From the NCBI GenBank assembly GCA_014084085.1, contig NPFB01000067.1, positions 1,684-65,683 on the forward strand: a stretch of 64,000 bases of DNA, read 5' to 3'. The stretch is from Hondaea fermentalgiana (Eukaryota > Sar > Bigyra > Thraustochytrida > Thraustochytriidae). Of the stretch, positions 19,518 through 29,612 are shown one piece after another (position 1 is the stretch's first letter; each line of letters opens with the position of its first letter). The notes beneath the pieces are model-generated. The model had not been told where the DNA came from, did no database searches, and worked only from the letters and a program-made list of their open reading frames with translations. The position numbers and the translations under genes are program-made.

Positions 19518-19905
19518 CATTTACCACTTTTTTCCTCCCTCATCACAATTCGTATAAAGAAAGAGAAAACAATGTTTCATCGTTTCCGAAGAGATCTCGA
19601 TTCAAGTTCGTTCATCTTGGTTGGGATAAGAAGAATATCCTGTTTTGAAGAAAACACGGGAGGTTTAAGACGTTCATTTGCTTGACGAGGCCCTGACCTT
19701 TGGGGATCCCGGCAGAGTAGTGATTTATTTCTGGCTTTGTCCAAACCCAACATTCCCCGCAAAAAAAAATTAAAAGTCTCTCTAACCAATTCTCATGCTG
19801 TCACGTTCTAGCACCTGTAGCAAACGTCACATGTTTTTGGTTTTTTTTCTAAAAATTAATCATTGCATCAATACAATCATGTTCTTACACATTACTAAAC
19901 TCCCA
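19518..19905. other. Convergent 3' flanks
   Basis: 388 AT-rich bases between the RRM gene (+) and the WW/PH/SAM gene (-). It includes an A-run near 19760. It should contain both 3' UTRs. No gene is seen. Confidence 0.4.
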
Positions 19906-21895
19906 TCATGTACTTTTAATCAAGCTGCGGAGCTTCCGAACGGCCAGGACGACTTTCATTCGATGCCCCGGCTTGGCAATCTCGACATGATGAGCTAGCA
20001 TTTCCTTGAGGTCGTCATCATTGAGACCAGCCAAGAGCTCTAAATCATCGTATCCTGCAGAAGCGAACTTGTCAACATTTGCGTCGAATCCATGTGAAGA
20101 TGCCCAGGCCACAAAGTTTTCGTGACCTGGCCCAAATGTCCAAGATACAGACGCATGCGCCGTTTGAACACCAGGCGCATCATTGTCGCCACGGGCACTC
20201 ACTGCGCCATAATGGCGCGGGTCTGCTGCAAGGATGTGCGACAAGATGCGTGGCGACGACTGCGCCGATCCAGGCAAGTTGGTGTGCACCCTTCTCATCG
20301 ACTGCTGCCTCCGGCTGTGCAATAAAGAGTTGGCCTCGCGGAGAGCTCTCGAGGGCGAGCTTCCAGTACGATGAGCTCTTACATCTTCAACGTTCTCAAT
20401 GGAAGATACGCGTGTGCGTCGCACTTGTTGTTGCAGAGCATCGAGCCAGGTCTGAAAGTCCTCAATTGAAGAGGTCCCCAAGATCCACGTCTGCGCCACG
20501 CCCTCGAGCGATATACAAAATGTACATTCAAGAGCACCAGATTCCTTGTCTGTATTATCGGCCACATCTTCGGAATCGTAAACACAGACATCCGTTGCCA
20601 CTTTCATATCGAACTGCAAGGCCATCTCATCACTTTTGGTGCTGTCGCTTGGCTTGGTTTCTGTGCAAATCAGCGCACCGTTGCGAAGACAAGAATACAT
20701 CTTCAAAGCCTGTTGTGTTTGCGCTTGTACCCAAAGCCAGCCTTCAATCGATCCATCCTCGCAGACTGTGGCAGAAGGGTCGTCCTCCAGTATCTCTTTT
20801 TCACAAGCGTCCGCATGATCGCCGTGCAAAGGTAGAGCATCTCGCGGCGCTTCTGTGGCGTCGGCAATATCCGAGGCCGTCTTTGTCTCGATATTTCTCT
20901 CGTCGGTCTCACCAGCCTCAACGTCGCTCTTGGCTCCATCCAGCGACGGCGCTGCGACGGCTTCACTAAGTGCGTCCTTCGTTTCAGTGGTGTCGCTGTT
21001 GGTGTGGTCCGTAGTTTCTTTTTGCACTGTTTCTTTGGATTTGGTGAGAGTGACGACACCTTGCTGCGTTTTTTGCCTGATAGCTCTCCCTTTGGCTTTG
21101 AGCTGCTGCCAGAGCGTAGCTTTGATAATTTGGCCACACGCAGGTTTGGTCCATGTCGACTTTCCTGTTTGGGCGTTAAAGTAGTATGCTCGCTGTCGTT
21201 TCGAGTCAAGACACTCCACCCAAGTGATATCTTCGCGAGTGCTATGCTCTGAAACAGGCGAGTCGACTGAATTAGTGTTTGCCTCACTTTTCTTTTGATC
21301 TGCCGCAGCGCCTCGCAGCAATGAAGACTTTTTGGTGTCTTTCATTCGCTCTTTGGGTGTGTCCGTGCCTGATTGCTGTTTCACTTTTGTTAGCACATCC
21401 GCTGAGTTGATCTTGCCAAGCGGCTTGATCCATGTGCTCGTTTGCGTTCGCTTGCAGACATAATAAGGAAGCGAGGTCTTGGTGTCGAGGAACTCTTCAA
21501 AGCTTTCCTCTACTGAGCTGGATCTCCATCTTCGTACGGTTTCTGGCTCCTCCCATGTTGTTTTCTATGTTCGTGAGTGAGTGAGAGAGTGAGACAAATG
21601 TTGATCCCGTTCGAGTTCGGTCGTGTTCGTTCATCCGTCCATTCATTCGTTTGGTTACAAGTTAGTGTATCGTCATCTCCTTGGTCTCTTCAAACACTCA
21701 AGCTTTTCCGCCGGCCTTATTATCGTGGGCGCGCATGCGCCCGTGCATGCGCCCGTGCCTGTGTGCCTGCCTGCTTACCTTTGTCTTGAGGTTTCCCCAG
21801 TACGTGCGGCCTGTGCGGGCGTCTGTGCGTTCGATCCACGTGGCAATGTCCGTCCCCGCGGCCTCCAGCGAGGCCTTCTTCTCCTCAGAAGCCAT
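19906..21895 (-). CDS. Triple-WW, PH and SAM domain adaptor
   Basis: Two exons (21895-21779 and 21564-19906) give 591 residues. WW1 (about 16-46) is split by the intron: ATWIERTDARTGRTYWGN in exon 1 and TTWEEP in exon 2. WW2 (about 60-87, ending TSTWIKP) has Phe where the first Trp is usual. WW3 (about 151-180, ITWVECLD to STWTKP) is canonical. A PH-like domain follows at about 313-430, starting GSIEGWLWVQ and ending in a helix with DFQTWLDALQQQV. A SAM domain occupies about 520-591 (FVAWASSHGFDANVDKF to KPGHRMKVVLAVRKL). WW domains bind proline-rich ligands, PH domains lipids or proteins, and SAM domains oligomerise. The protein is therefore probably a signalling or cytoskeletal adaptor at membranes. 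The exact combination is not one I can name. Catalytic domains are absent. Confidence 0.85.
21565..21778 (-). other. Intron in the WW/PH/SAM gene
   Basis: 214 bases, donor GTAAGC after ACAAAG, acceptor ACATAG, phase 0. Joining restores a complete WW domain (YWGNLKTK followed by KTTWEEP), which is strong evidence for the splice. Confidence 0.9.
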
Positions 21896-22294
21896 CTCTG
21901 CCACGCGGCCTCCGACGGACTGCCGCACGCGGCGCGACCCCAGGCCTTGCAAGGTCTTGTGGCTCGCGACCGAGCTCGACGCTGTGCGAGCGACCGAGAG
22001 CGCAGCGAAACGATCCGTTGCGAGTTTCGCCGACCCGATCCGTGCATACCTAGGAGCCTACTTTCTACGTTTTCCCGTAACTTGGTGAGTTACTCCGATT
22101 CCCCGGCGGGGCCACGCTGGCGAGGTTCTGGAGAGGGCGAGCGACCCGACCTGACCCTCGAGGGCTCGGTATGGAGAGAGCCCAAACTGGAGTCTCGTGA
22201 AGACGCAGAACAAATACAGAACTCCCAAACCTGCATTGCCTAGACGATCTGGGAAGAGCATCCGAGGGTTTGACAACGCCGGATAACACGGAAG
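21896..22294. promoter_or_regulatory. Divergent promoter, WW/PH/SAM and small secreted protein genes
   Basis: About 400 bases between two divergent ATGs. A donor-like GTGAGT at about 22084 and an acceptor-like CCTAG at about 22239-22243 would fit a 5' UTR intron of the downstream gene, unproven. No coding exon is called. Confidence 0.35.
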
Positions 22295-22699
22295 ATGGGG
22301 AAAATGTCGAGACGGCTGCTGCTGGCCGCGATGCTTTTTCTCAGCGTCCTGGTGGCACTCGCAGCTGCGTCAGCCGCAGAGAGCGTGACAGCACAAGCGG
22401 GTGAGCAAGTTTTGGGCAAAGATACGGGGAGTAACGCGAACGAGAATGGTGAAGTTCTCACGCTCCCGGGAGCGGCCTCGAGCGACGAAGGTCCAGTTCC
22501 CAAACTCGAGGTGGGCGGCAAGCTCATTTTCGACACCCTGGGGCCAATCATTATCAATTCCGATGGCACCACGCGTCGGATTACGAACTGGGACAAGCTC
22601 ACCGAGTATGAAAGGGAACTAACTTTGCGAAAAATTCGGCAGCGGAATAACGAGCGCCGCGAAAAACTCGAAGTGGACACCGCCCCGAAGGAACTTTGA
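22295..22699 (+). CDS. Small protein with signal sequence and conserved C-terminal motif
   Basis: 134 residues. Residues 5-29 (RRLLLAAMLFLSVLVALAAA) form a clear signal peptide or anchor, with a possible cleavage after ASA-AE. A polar linker precedes residues about 78-125: a block of the form LGPIIINSDGTTRRITNWDK then LTEYERELTLRKIRQRNNER. From memory, a similar GP-x-[VI]-[VI]-N-x-DGT-x-x-RI-x-NW ... E-x-x-x-TLR-x-[IL]-x-x-RN block occurs in uncharacterised fungal and plant proteins. I cannot assign a function. Targeting to the secretory pathway or an organelle is inferred from the N-terminus. Confidence 0.8.
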   Translation: MGKMSRRLLLAAMLFLSVLVALAAASAAESVTAQAGEQVLGKDTGSNANENGEVLTLPGAASSDEGPVPKLEVGGKLIFDTLGPIIINSDGTTRRITNWDKLTEYERELTLRKIRQRNNERREKLEVDTAPKEL

Positions 22700-23005
22700 G
22701 AACTCATTGGATCAGTCTAGTCTGGTTCACATCTGAAGGGAGAAACAGAGAAAGGGCTGGCAGATCTCCGGATAGGTTCATCCCTTTTTTGACTTGGGGG
22801 TCTAATCGTGATTTGCCGATCATCTCTCTCTCCCCCACGTCGCGCACCCCAAAAGTACATATTGCGGAGAGCTCTACATGTAGCGGTCCCCGGAACATGA
22901 ACTTTCCTCTTCTCTCGCGGACAAAGGTAAGCAAGACTTTGACGAGATTGTGCTTGATGTTACAAGAAGTGTGGTCTGCACAAGCAAAAATTCTGCAAAT
23001 GTTTG
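22700..23005. other. Convergent 3' flanks
   Basis: 306 bases between the small secreted protein gene (+) and the TPR/cyclic-nucleotide gene (-). Nothing recognisable beyond presumptive 3' UTRs. Confidence 0.4.
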
Positions 23006-25420
23006 TTAGCTAAAAGTAGGCACGACCGAATCGTCCTGAGCCCGTCGCGACGCATCGAGCTCGCGCTGGACTCTGCGTAATCGATTGTTCATGGTCACAT
23101 TGCTGAGGACGATCTTCCTCTTTTCTCGCTCCCAGTTGCGGTTTTCAGCATAGATCGATTGCAAAGTTTTTGTGGGCTTCGTATTGACGCCAAGGTTTTC
23201 CCGCAGTTTTGCCATCGATGCGCCATAGAACGCATGCATGATACTCGAAAGCTCCTCTCGAGGTATCACCAGTACATCAACCGTGGTGAGCGCTGTCACT
23301 GTAACCGGCGATGGTATTTCAAGATGGTTTTCGAGCACTGTAAACTCCCCAGCGACCTGGCCGCGCCCAATAATGCTCACCTCAAAATCGCGCCGAGACT
23401 CGGTCTTTTCTGGCGTCGATTTACGCAAGCCCGATTTTGGTGATACGTTAGAGGAGAACCCGGCTTGAAAAGGCAATTCTTGCGAATTGGCGTCATCCAA
23501 AAGGGCGCTGTATGAAGTAGCGCGTATAGGATGCTCCTGTACCTGCGCAGTCCCGCTGACATCGACCTCCTTGGAAACCCGGCACACGCCGCAGTCAACA
23601 AAGAAGAGATCATTTGCAGGTTTGCCCTGTGCAATGAGGATGGTTCCAGAAGCAAACTGCTGAAGCATGGCCATCTTTGCAAGCTTTTCTAGATTTGCTT
23701 GGTCCCAATCCGCAAAGATGCTACTTCGTCGAAACGATTCGATACGATGCCCAATTTGCCAAGAGCGATACGCGTCTAGTGTTTTGCTCGCTGAGGGGGA
23801 CGTCTTGAATACGAGGAACTCTGCGTCCTTCTCGACGAATATCGATGCCCTTCTCTTTCGCATGTTTCGATCCGTCTGACCGCGATTTATCCTATCCTTA
23901 GATTTGCAAGAGACTTCAGAGCTTTCTCCCTCTCTTCTTTCTCTCCCATCAGGTCCTTCTTCTTGCCCTCCTCCTCCTCCTTCTTCTTCTTCTTCTTCTC
24001 CTTCTACGTCTAAACCCTCTTTCTCCTCCGATTCAGAGTATGCTGGGAGAGGGAGCTCGAGTGACCCGTCGCCCCCACTTGGATTGGACGCGATTCCATC
24101 ACCAATTTCTCCAAAGCTTACGCCCGGGCGGAGCCGTGCGACGGTGATCTCTTCTGGCGGAGGCTTGGTCACGAATTCCTGCAGGTCGTCGAGGACGGAT
24201 CGCCGCGAAGCGCCTTTACCATGAAATGTCTCACGCACGGAATCGGCGCTCTGGCCAACGGCGCGATCTGCAGCAGCCCCGCCACCCTCATGAACGCCCT
24301 TGCGCACCGATACCTCTCCTGAAAGGATGACAAACATCGAACTCCCTATGTCTCCCTGCTTAAAGACGTACTTGCCGCCGGAAATTTCGATATACTGGGC
24401 AAGTCCAGCGAGACCTCGCAGAATTTCGAATGGAATTGATTTGAAGAGGACGAGTTCGCGTAGCGCGGCGCAAATGTTCTCGATATTTTCGCCGTGTCTT
24501 GTCCGCACGTCGCTATTAAGAAGAGCTGCCAACGCCGACCTGCCGACTTTGCTCTGACCCATCGCTGCAAGCTTCTTGTATTCCTCGGCAGCATTGCACG
24601 ATTTGAGCTCGAAGAGCCGTGCTGTCCTGCGCTTGTTTGCGCGCATGTGCCGATGCACCGCGGCGCGTTCGTAGTCACTCATCGCTTGTGCAAAGTGCCC
24701 GAGCTTTCTGTGCAAGAGTGCGCGGTTTCCCAGGTATTCGGCAGAGTGCGCTGCGTCGCGAACAATGGCAGCATCAAGATCAGCAATGGCTGCTTTATAG
24801 TTGCCTAAGCGAGCGTGCATTTCAGATCGATTGAAGTATGCGGGCCCGTTGTGGGGCATCGCACGAATGGCCGCCGTATAGTCTGCCAGCGCATGCTCAT
24901 CCCTTCCTAGGTGCGCTTCGGCAAAAGCTTTGCAAAAGTGCGCCTTGAAGGCCTCGGATCTTGTCAGATGGGCAGATCCTGAAGCCAAGGCGCTGGATAG
25001 TCTTTTTGTCTCCTTTTCCCAGTAGTTGGCCGTTCGGTGAGCACCTTCTCGAGCGGAGAGGTCGCCCGCGTGCGACCCAAAGATCTCCATTGACTTGGTT
25101 TGCAGCAGCCATGGAAAGTCTCGCGTGGCCTGTGCGTCGCCCGTGACCTTTGAGCCGGTTCCTTTTGGTTTTCGGAGCGCAAGCTTTTTCATTTGGAGCT
25201 TCTTGACAGCTCTGCTGTCTTTGTCGCCCGCAGCGTTAGGCTTGTCTTCATGGTCTAGAACGCTCGAGGCCGAGACGACTGGCAAGACTTTCGCAGATTG
25301 AATTGCGCTAACAAGCACCTTTCCTTGCGTCACTCTGCTTGGTTTTTCCGCCGCATGCTTGTTCAATTGCGCGAAGAGCGAGTCAACAGAGCTCCGTCGC
25401 GGACCCCTCCCCTCGGGCAT
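23006..25420 (-). CDS. TPR protein with two cyclic-nucleotide-binding-like domains
   Basis: 804 residues from the ATG at 25420 (MPEGRGPRRS). The frame is open a further 107 codons upstream, but that part reads like leader sequence. TPR repeats lie at about 150-265 (KAFAEAHLGRDEHALADYTA, AYFNRSEMHARLGNYKAAI, YLGNRALLHRKLGHFAQAM). The first cNMP-like domain starts near 320 (FKSIPFEILRGLAGLAQYIE, FKQGDIGSSMFVILSGEVSV). Its phosphate-binding cassette is split: FGEIGD, then roughly 80 acidic, Gly and Arg-rich residues, then RRASIFVEKDAEFLVF. The second domain (FADWDQANLEKLAKMAML to VLVIPREEL) has GEFTVLENHLEIPSPVTVTA, which lacks the Arg that normally binds the cyclic phosphate. Ligand binding is therefore uncertain in both. 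No kinase or channel domain is present, so a regulatory scaffold is the best guess. Confidence 0.85.
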   Translation of the reverse strand: MPEGRGPRRSSVDSLFAQLNKHAAEKPSRVTQGKVLVSAIQSAKVLPVVSASSVLDHEDKPNAAGDKDSRAVKKLQMKKLALRKPKGTGSKVTGDAQATRDFPWLLQTKSMEIFGSHAGDLSAREGAHRTANYWEKETKRLSSALASGSAHLTRSEAFKAHFCKAFAEAHLGRDEHALADYTAAIRAMPHNGPAYFNRSEMHARLGNYKAAIADLDAAIVRDAAHSAEYLGNRALLHRKLGHFAQAMSDYERAAVHRHMRANKRRTARLFELKSCNAAEEYKKLAAMGQSKVGRSALAALLNSDVRTRHGENIENICAALRELVLFKSIPFEILRGLAGLAQYIEISGGKYVFKQGDIGSSMFVILSGEVSVRKGVHEGGGAAADRAVGQSADSVRETFHGKGASRRSVLDDLQEFVTKPPPEEITVARLRPGVSFGEIGDGIASNPSGGDGSLELPLPAYSESEEKEGLDVEGEEEEEEGGGGGQEEGPDGRERREGESSEVSCKSKDRINRGQTDRNMRKRRASIFVEKDAEFLVFKTSPSASKTLDAYRSWQIGHRIESFRRSSIFADWDQANLEKLAKMAMLQQFASGTILIAQGKPANDLFFVDCGVCRVSKEVDVSGTAQVQEHPIRATSYSALLDDANSQELPFQAGFSSNVSPKSGLRKSTPEKTESRRDFEVSIIGRGQVAGEFTVLENHLEIPSPVTVTALTTVDVLVIPREELSSIMHAFYGASMAKLRENLGVNTKPTKTLQSIYAENRNWEREKRKIVLSNVTMNNRLRRVQRELDASRRAQDDSVVPTFS

Positions 25421-25870
25421 CTTTGCGGTGAGCCAGCCAGTCAACCGAGCTGGCTTCCGCTGCTGACTCTTCTGTCCAGCGAGACGAAGCGGATCGACAG
25501 GCACGCCGCAATGGCAGGACAAAATGCCGTCCACCCGCAAGCTGTCGCGTCGCGTACGGCTTTCCCTCGACCACGCTTCAAGCTGTCTCCGAAGGAGCCC
25601 GCGCCGCCATGTTCCAAAGTTCTCGCGAAATAACCAACATACAACAAAGAAAGGTGTGTACTCTGATGTTCTCGCGGGTTTCCACACATGCGAGACTGTG
25701 GTTATGGTGCAAGGAGCAAGAGAGAGCATAGCTGGGGGCAATGAATGATTCCTTGTTGTGTGCGCAGAGTAATTCGCTGTTGCGAGCGCACGTAGAATTT
25801 TATTTGAAACAGAACAAAAAAATCTCGATTCTCAACTTTTTCATTTCTTCTTCCGAGTCCTTAACAGACG
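25421..25870. other. Leader of the TPR/cNMP gene and 3' flank of its upstream neighbour
   Basis: 450 bases. The minus-strand frame is open through most of it, but without a convincing ATG or domain. An earlier start for the TPR/cNMP protein (for example the in-frame ATG near 25729) cannot be excluded. No other gene is seen. Confidence 0.35.
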
Positions 25871-28800
25871 CTATGATTCAGGTGCGCGACGAGCGCGTGA
25901 GAAGTCCGCAAGGCCTAACTTGACCGGGGTGGCTGCATTCGACAGGAGACTTGGCACCGTGTCTGGCTCAAGAGTGTCCACAACGAATCGCGCGAGCTCT
26001 TCGCTGGTGGCGCAAGAATCCGGAGCATTTTCGAGCACAACCGACATGGGCACCTCAACCTTTTGTGAGAGGCTCGCTCGTGGGTTGAAGACAGTAAGAA
26101 TCATATCCTCACCGCTCATATCAACGGCAACCATCATCCTTTCACCGCCAATATGCACGGCGGTGCGAAGGACGCGGCCGAGGTTGGAAGGCGTTGCAAC
26201 AAGAGCGCGATCCCGTGCTTCCCACGCTGCATCGAGACTTGTACCTTGGTCAATGCATTCACCCGCAAGCTCCGCAGACTTGGCAAGCCCGACGGCTTGA
26301 TTGAGGGGTGCCGGGTTATCGAGTTGAGACTGCACATGCTCGAGGGTCTTGAGCAGAAATTCGCGGTGCTCAGCCGCACTCTGGGACTCCCGCGATGCCG
26401 GACGGTCCTCGCGAGAACCAGGACGACGGTCGTCATAGTTGCCGTCGACAGTAGGCACCTGGTCCGCGGCTCTTGAGCGAGGGCTTCGCTTCCGACCCGC
26501 CATGAGAGGCTTGCCACTGACCTGTGGCTGGACATAAGGGCTGCTCCAATCCACGCTCTTAAGATCGCGCGGGCTTAAGAGCTTGGACACGAAGGCCTGC
26601 GTAGACGATCGTCTTGCACCACCTCCAGAGCCAGGAAGTGCAGCGCTACGACCGTTGCTTCGTTTAGATTTGCGCGGTTGAGGTGCAGACTTGATGTCGC
26701 TGGTGAGCGCCGCTTCTGTGATGTGAACCTTGGCCTGCGCAGAGATCATGTGCGCAAGAGGATGGCCGTGCTCCAGGTTCGGGTTGCGGTAGAGATCTCG
26801 GAAAAAGGAATTCTCGCGCTCACGCAATTCCTGCTGAAATTCGCTTGGAAGATCGGAAACCTCCTCAAGGGTTGTGGCGCTCAAACCTCCCGTGTCCCTT
26901 GAGAGTTGAGCCTCCGCAAGCTCGGACTCGCGCTTCTGAAGCGCTTCAAGCACAGGTTCCGATTTGCAGACTGCGATAGAGGCGAGGCTCTTTTCGTCAA
27001 TTCGCGGAGGCATCGATGGACCCGCCATTTTTGCAAGTCTGGTGCCTGGGTTCGCACCCGATGCCATGAATTGTTGCGCTTGACGCTTTCGCTCGCGCTC
27101 TTTACGTCTCTGGTCCTTGCGCTCGCGCCGTTGTCGTGTCGTGCGCTCAATGTGCTCTGCTTGGGCGCGGACATTCTTGGCATGAAGCCGATGGGCTCGA
27201 ATTTCAGGGTCCTCGTTGGCGGTCCCCGTGAGTTCGTCAAACTGCCGCTGCAGCTCCTTGGCAAAGATGTCTTGCTTGGCAGCACTTGCTACCTGCGCAA
27301 ACACGAGGTAGCAGTCCTCGCACACTGCGCTCGTCTTGTAGAGAAACATAGGATCTTTGCGGTATCGGCGATAATCAGCGCAAGCGAGATGCGGATGGGC
27401 TTCGCGGATAATGGGAGGAATTTCAATGTCTTCCTGAGCGATGACGACCTTGGAGCGGTCTTTGGCGGTTCGAATGACTTCTCTCAAGTCTTCCAAAGGA
27501 CCCAGACCGATGTTGCCCACAACGCGGACGAGCTCTCTTGAAGGGGGCCACTCAATCTGCAAACCCGACTGAGGTCGACGGTTGCGCCTGGACGCGCTCT
27601 CTTTCTTCTTCTCGAGAGCTGCATCATGTGCTTCATCCTCGTCGTCGTCGCCATCGCTGCAGCCATCTTCATCTCCGCTGTCTTGATTGCTGCTGTTGCC
27701 TCGTTTCTCGCGGGAAGAAACTCGGCGACGGGACCTGGCGCATGCATTATTTGCGGCCAGAATGGTCATGAACTGCTCGAAATGCGCCACAATCGTCTTG
27801 TACGGAACACGATAAAACCGATCCATAAGCACACTTCCCCGGCAACTGCGGCAGGTGCTCGTTTGAATTGCGACGACATTTTCCGACAAGTTCGCGTGGG
27901 GCCCATCCCGGTCGCTGCTCTTGGCGATACGGCCATCGAACCCGCTCGAGGATTCCGGCGGGCGGATCTCGTCCAGAGGGAGATGCGTGCCAGCGGCGCG
28001 GCTCGCCTGATTGGTGCTGAACGCCCGCTGCACAACCTCGGGCACTTCGCAATGTGGCAAGAGGCTGACGGGTCCCTTTGAACTCGGGACGATTTGCCTT
28101 CGAGGGGGCATTCCAAACGACGAAAGCGAGCTGACCGAAGACGCCGCCCCGACTCGTGATGCAGGCGGAACTAGTGATCCGGCATCTGCTGAAGCCGACG
28201 CAGGAAAGCTTTGCGCAAGGCGCAATGACGAGCACCAGAGGAGCCACACGCGATCGTTGCCATCCACCTTGAAGTTAGCTGCCATACGCGAAATACTAAA
28301 TTTGCGGAAAGATACCTCTGCAACGTGGTTGACAATATCCTCGCAGACGCGCTGGATTGCCAGGGGGAGATGCGCGCCTCGCACAGGCGCCGCGCGACTG
28401 TAGTGGTCCGGTCCTTCATAAGTCACGGCCCGTTCGTAGAGGCTGTACTTGGCGTCGGTAAGGTGGCGCATATTTTCTCTGCGCTCAAGCAATAGAATTT
28501 TGGGTGACCACGCGCCGCGAATGACCATATTGCGCGTTCCCTTGGGCTCTATGAACTTCTGCAAAATGCCATTGTCGACCTTTTCGCGCTTGTACAAAAA
28601 GTCGCGAAGGGTTTGCCGATCGAAATACTCGATGGTCGTTTTGCCCGACTCTGCATTTGTACTCAAATAGCAGGCAACAATGTCAGAAGCCAAGGAGTTG
28701 CGCGTGAATGTCTCCTCGATGCGGATATTGCTCAAATTGTACCTCGATTTCTTCTTGATGTGTCCAGATCTGCTCGTAAAGTACCACGTTGCCGGCTGTC

Positions 28801-28942
28801 GAAACTCGTAGATGACCGTGTCTGGTATGTTAATCTTTGGACCGCAGTCGAGCTCATCGCGAGTCCAGAGAAAGTGATACAAGTTTTTGATTACGCCGTC
28901 GCCTTCGAGTGGCAGCCGCGTTAGCGACACACCAGACGTCAT
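25871..28942 (-). CDS. Large conserved-looking protein, function unknown
   Basis: 1023 residues, single exon, ATG at 28942. I do not recognise the family. The N-terminal 240 residues look globular and ordered, with DTVIYEFRQPATWYFTSRSG, NMVIRGAWSPKILLLERREN, YERAVTYEGPDHYSRAAPVR and VDGNDRVWLLWCSS. Two CxxC pairs are far apart: CRSC near residue 367 and CEDC near 543, so together they could form one zinc site. Between them is an acidic run (DSGDEDGCSDGDDDEDEAHD). A Lys/Arg/Glu-rich helix follows near 585-625, then Ser-rich disorder, and a final block about 920-1010 that includes RMMVAVDMSGEDMILTVFNP. No membrane segment or signal peptide is seen. The order and charge pattern could suit a cytoskeletal or flagellar protein, but nothing here proves it. 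Confidence 0.8.
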   Translation of the reverse strand: MTSGVSLTRLPLEGDGVIKNLYHFLWTRDELDCGPKINIPDTVIYEFRQPATWYFTSRSGHIKKKSRYNLSNIRIEETFTRNSLASDIVACYLSTNAESGKTTIEYFDRQTLRDFLYKREKVDNGILQKFIEPKGTRNMVIRGAWSPKILLLERRENMRHLTDAKYSLYERAVTYEGPDHYSRAAPVRGAHLPLAIQRVCEDIVNHVAEVSFRKFSISRMAANFKVDGNDRVWLLWCSSLRLAQSFPASASADAGSLVPPASRVGAASSVSSLSSFGMPPRRQIVPSSKGPVSLLPHCEVPEVVQRAFSTNQASRAAGTHLPLDEIRPPESSSGFDGRIAKSSDRDGPHANLSENVVAIQTSTCRSCRGSVLMDRFYRVPYKTIVAHFEQFMTILAANNACARSRRRVSSREKRGNSSNQDSGDEDGCSDGDDDEDEAHDAALEKKKESASRRNRRPQSGLQIEWPPSRELVRVVGNIGLGPLEDLREVIRTAKDRSKVVIAQEDIEIPPIIREAHPHLACADYRRYRKDPMFLYKTSAVCEDCYLVFAQVASAAKQDIFAKELQRQFDELTGTANEDPEIRAHRLHAKNVRAQAEHIERTTRQRRERKDQRRKERERKRQAQQFMASGANPGTRLAKMAGPSMPPRIDEKSLASIAVCKSEPVLEALQKRESELAEAQLSRDTGGLSATTLEEVSDLPSEFQQELRERENSFFRDLYRNPNLEHGHPLAHMISAQAKVHITEAALTSDIKSAPQPRKSKRSNGRSAALPGSGGGARRSSTQAFVSKLLSPRDLKSVDWSSPYVQPQVSGKPLMAGRKRSPRSRAADQVPTVDGNYDDRRPGSREDRPASRESQSAAEHREFLLKTLEHVQSQLDNPAPLNQAVGLAKSAELAGECIDQGTSLDAAWEARDRALVATPSNLGRVLRTAVHIGGERMMVAVDMSGEDMILTVFNPRASLSQKVEVPMSVVLENAPDSCATSEELARFVVDTLEPDTVPSLLSNAATPVKLGLADFSRARRAPES

Positions 28943-29612
28943 AGCTTATTACGAACGCACGCCACGTACGCTCACACGTACACACGCACGCAGAGACGCA
29001 GACCCTCGGAGGCGCCGCGTTCGCCTCCGCGCCTCTGTGCGCGCTACCCGAGCTTTGGCCAGACTTCGATGTCAAGACGCGTTCCGTCTCGCGTTCGACG
29101 TGCGAGCCGTCTCTGCTGGCACGCCTCGTGCTTCACCCCCAATCTATCTCAAAGATGCGTGAGATATACAGGCAGCTTCGACGGACTGACTGACTAACTG
29201 ACTGGCTGACTCACTAACTCCCAGAGTGATTCATGGACTCTTGTCGAAGTTGCCGCAACCCAAAATCGCGTAACGGATCGTTCATCTTGAGTTTCCATTC
29301 AAAATATTTTTCTTACAAGACTTGCTAAAATCATATCCATCTTTGGTTTATGTGATTTTCTGGATCTGGTAAGAACAATATCGAGTCAGTGGCAACTAGC
29401 ACTCTTTTTCAGAGGTCCAAGCAAGCAAGCAAGCAAGCAAGGAGCCCACCAGACCATCAAGGCGTGAAGCGCACAGCGTTGATCTGGCCTTGGCTCGCCA
29501 GCCGCCGTTGCCAACCAATACTCTGCGCTCGCACGCGAGGCAGAAAGGCACTGCTCGTGGACGCGGAGTCAGCCAGCCAGCGAGCCAGCCAGGCGAAGAC
29601 GAGCGTAGTAGC
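28943..29612. promoter_or_regulatory. Divergent promoter region
   Basis: About 670 bases between the unknown 1023-residue protein (-) and membrane paralogue A (+). It contains GACT/GACTAACT repeats at about 29181-29218 and an AAGC run near 29422-29441. The plus-strand frame from 29490 lacks an ATG before 29613, so no gene is called. Confidence 0.4.

Noticed and set aside
18652..19520. Antisense frames over the RRM protein tail
   Set aside because: Ala/Arg-rich shadows of the Pro/Gln/Gly tail, with no independent support.
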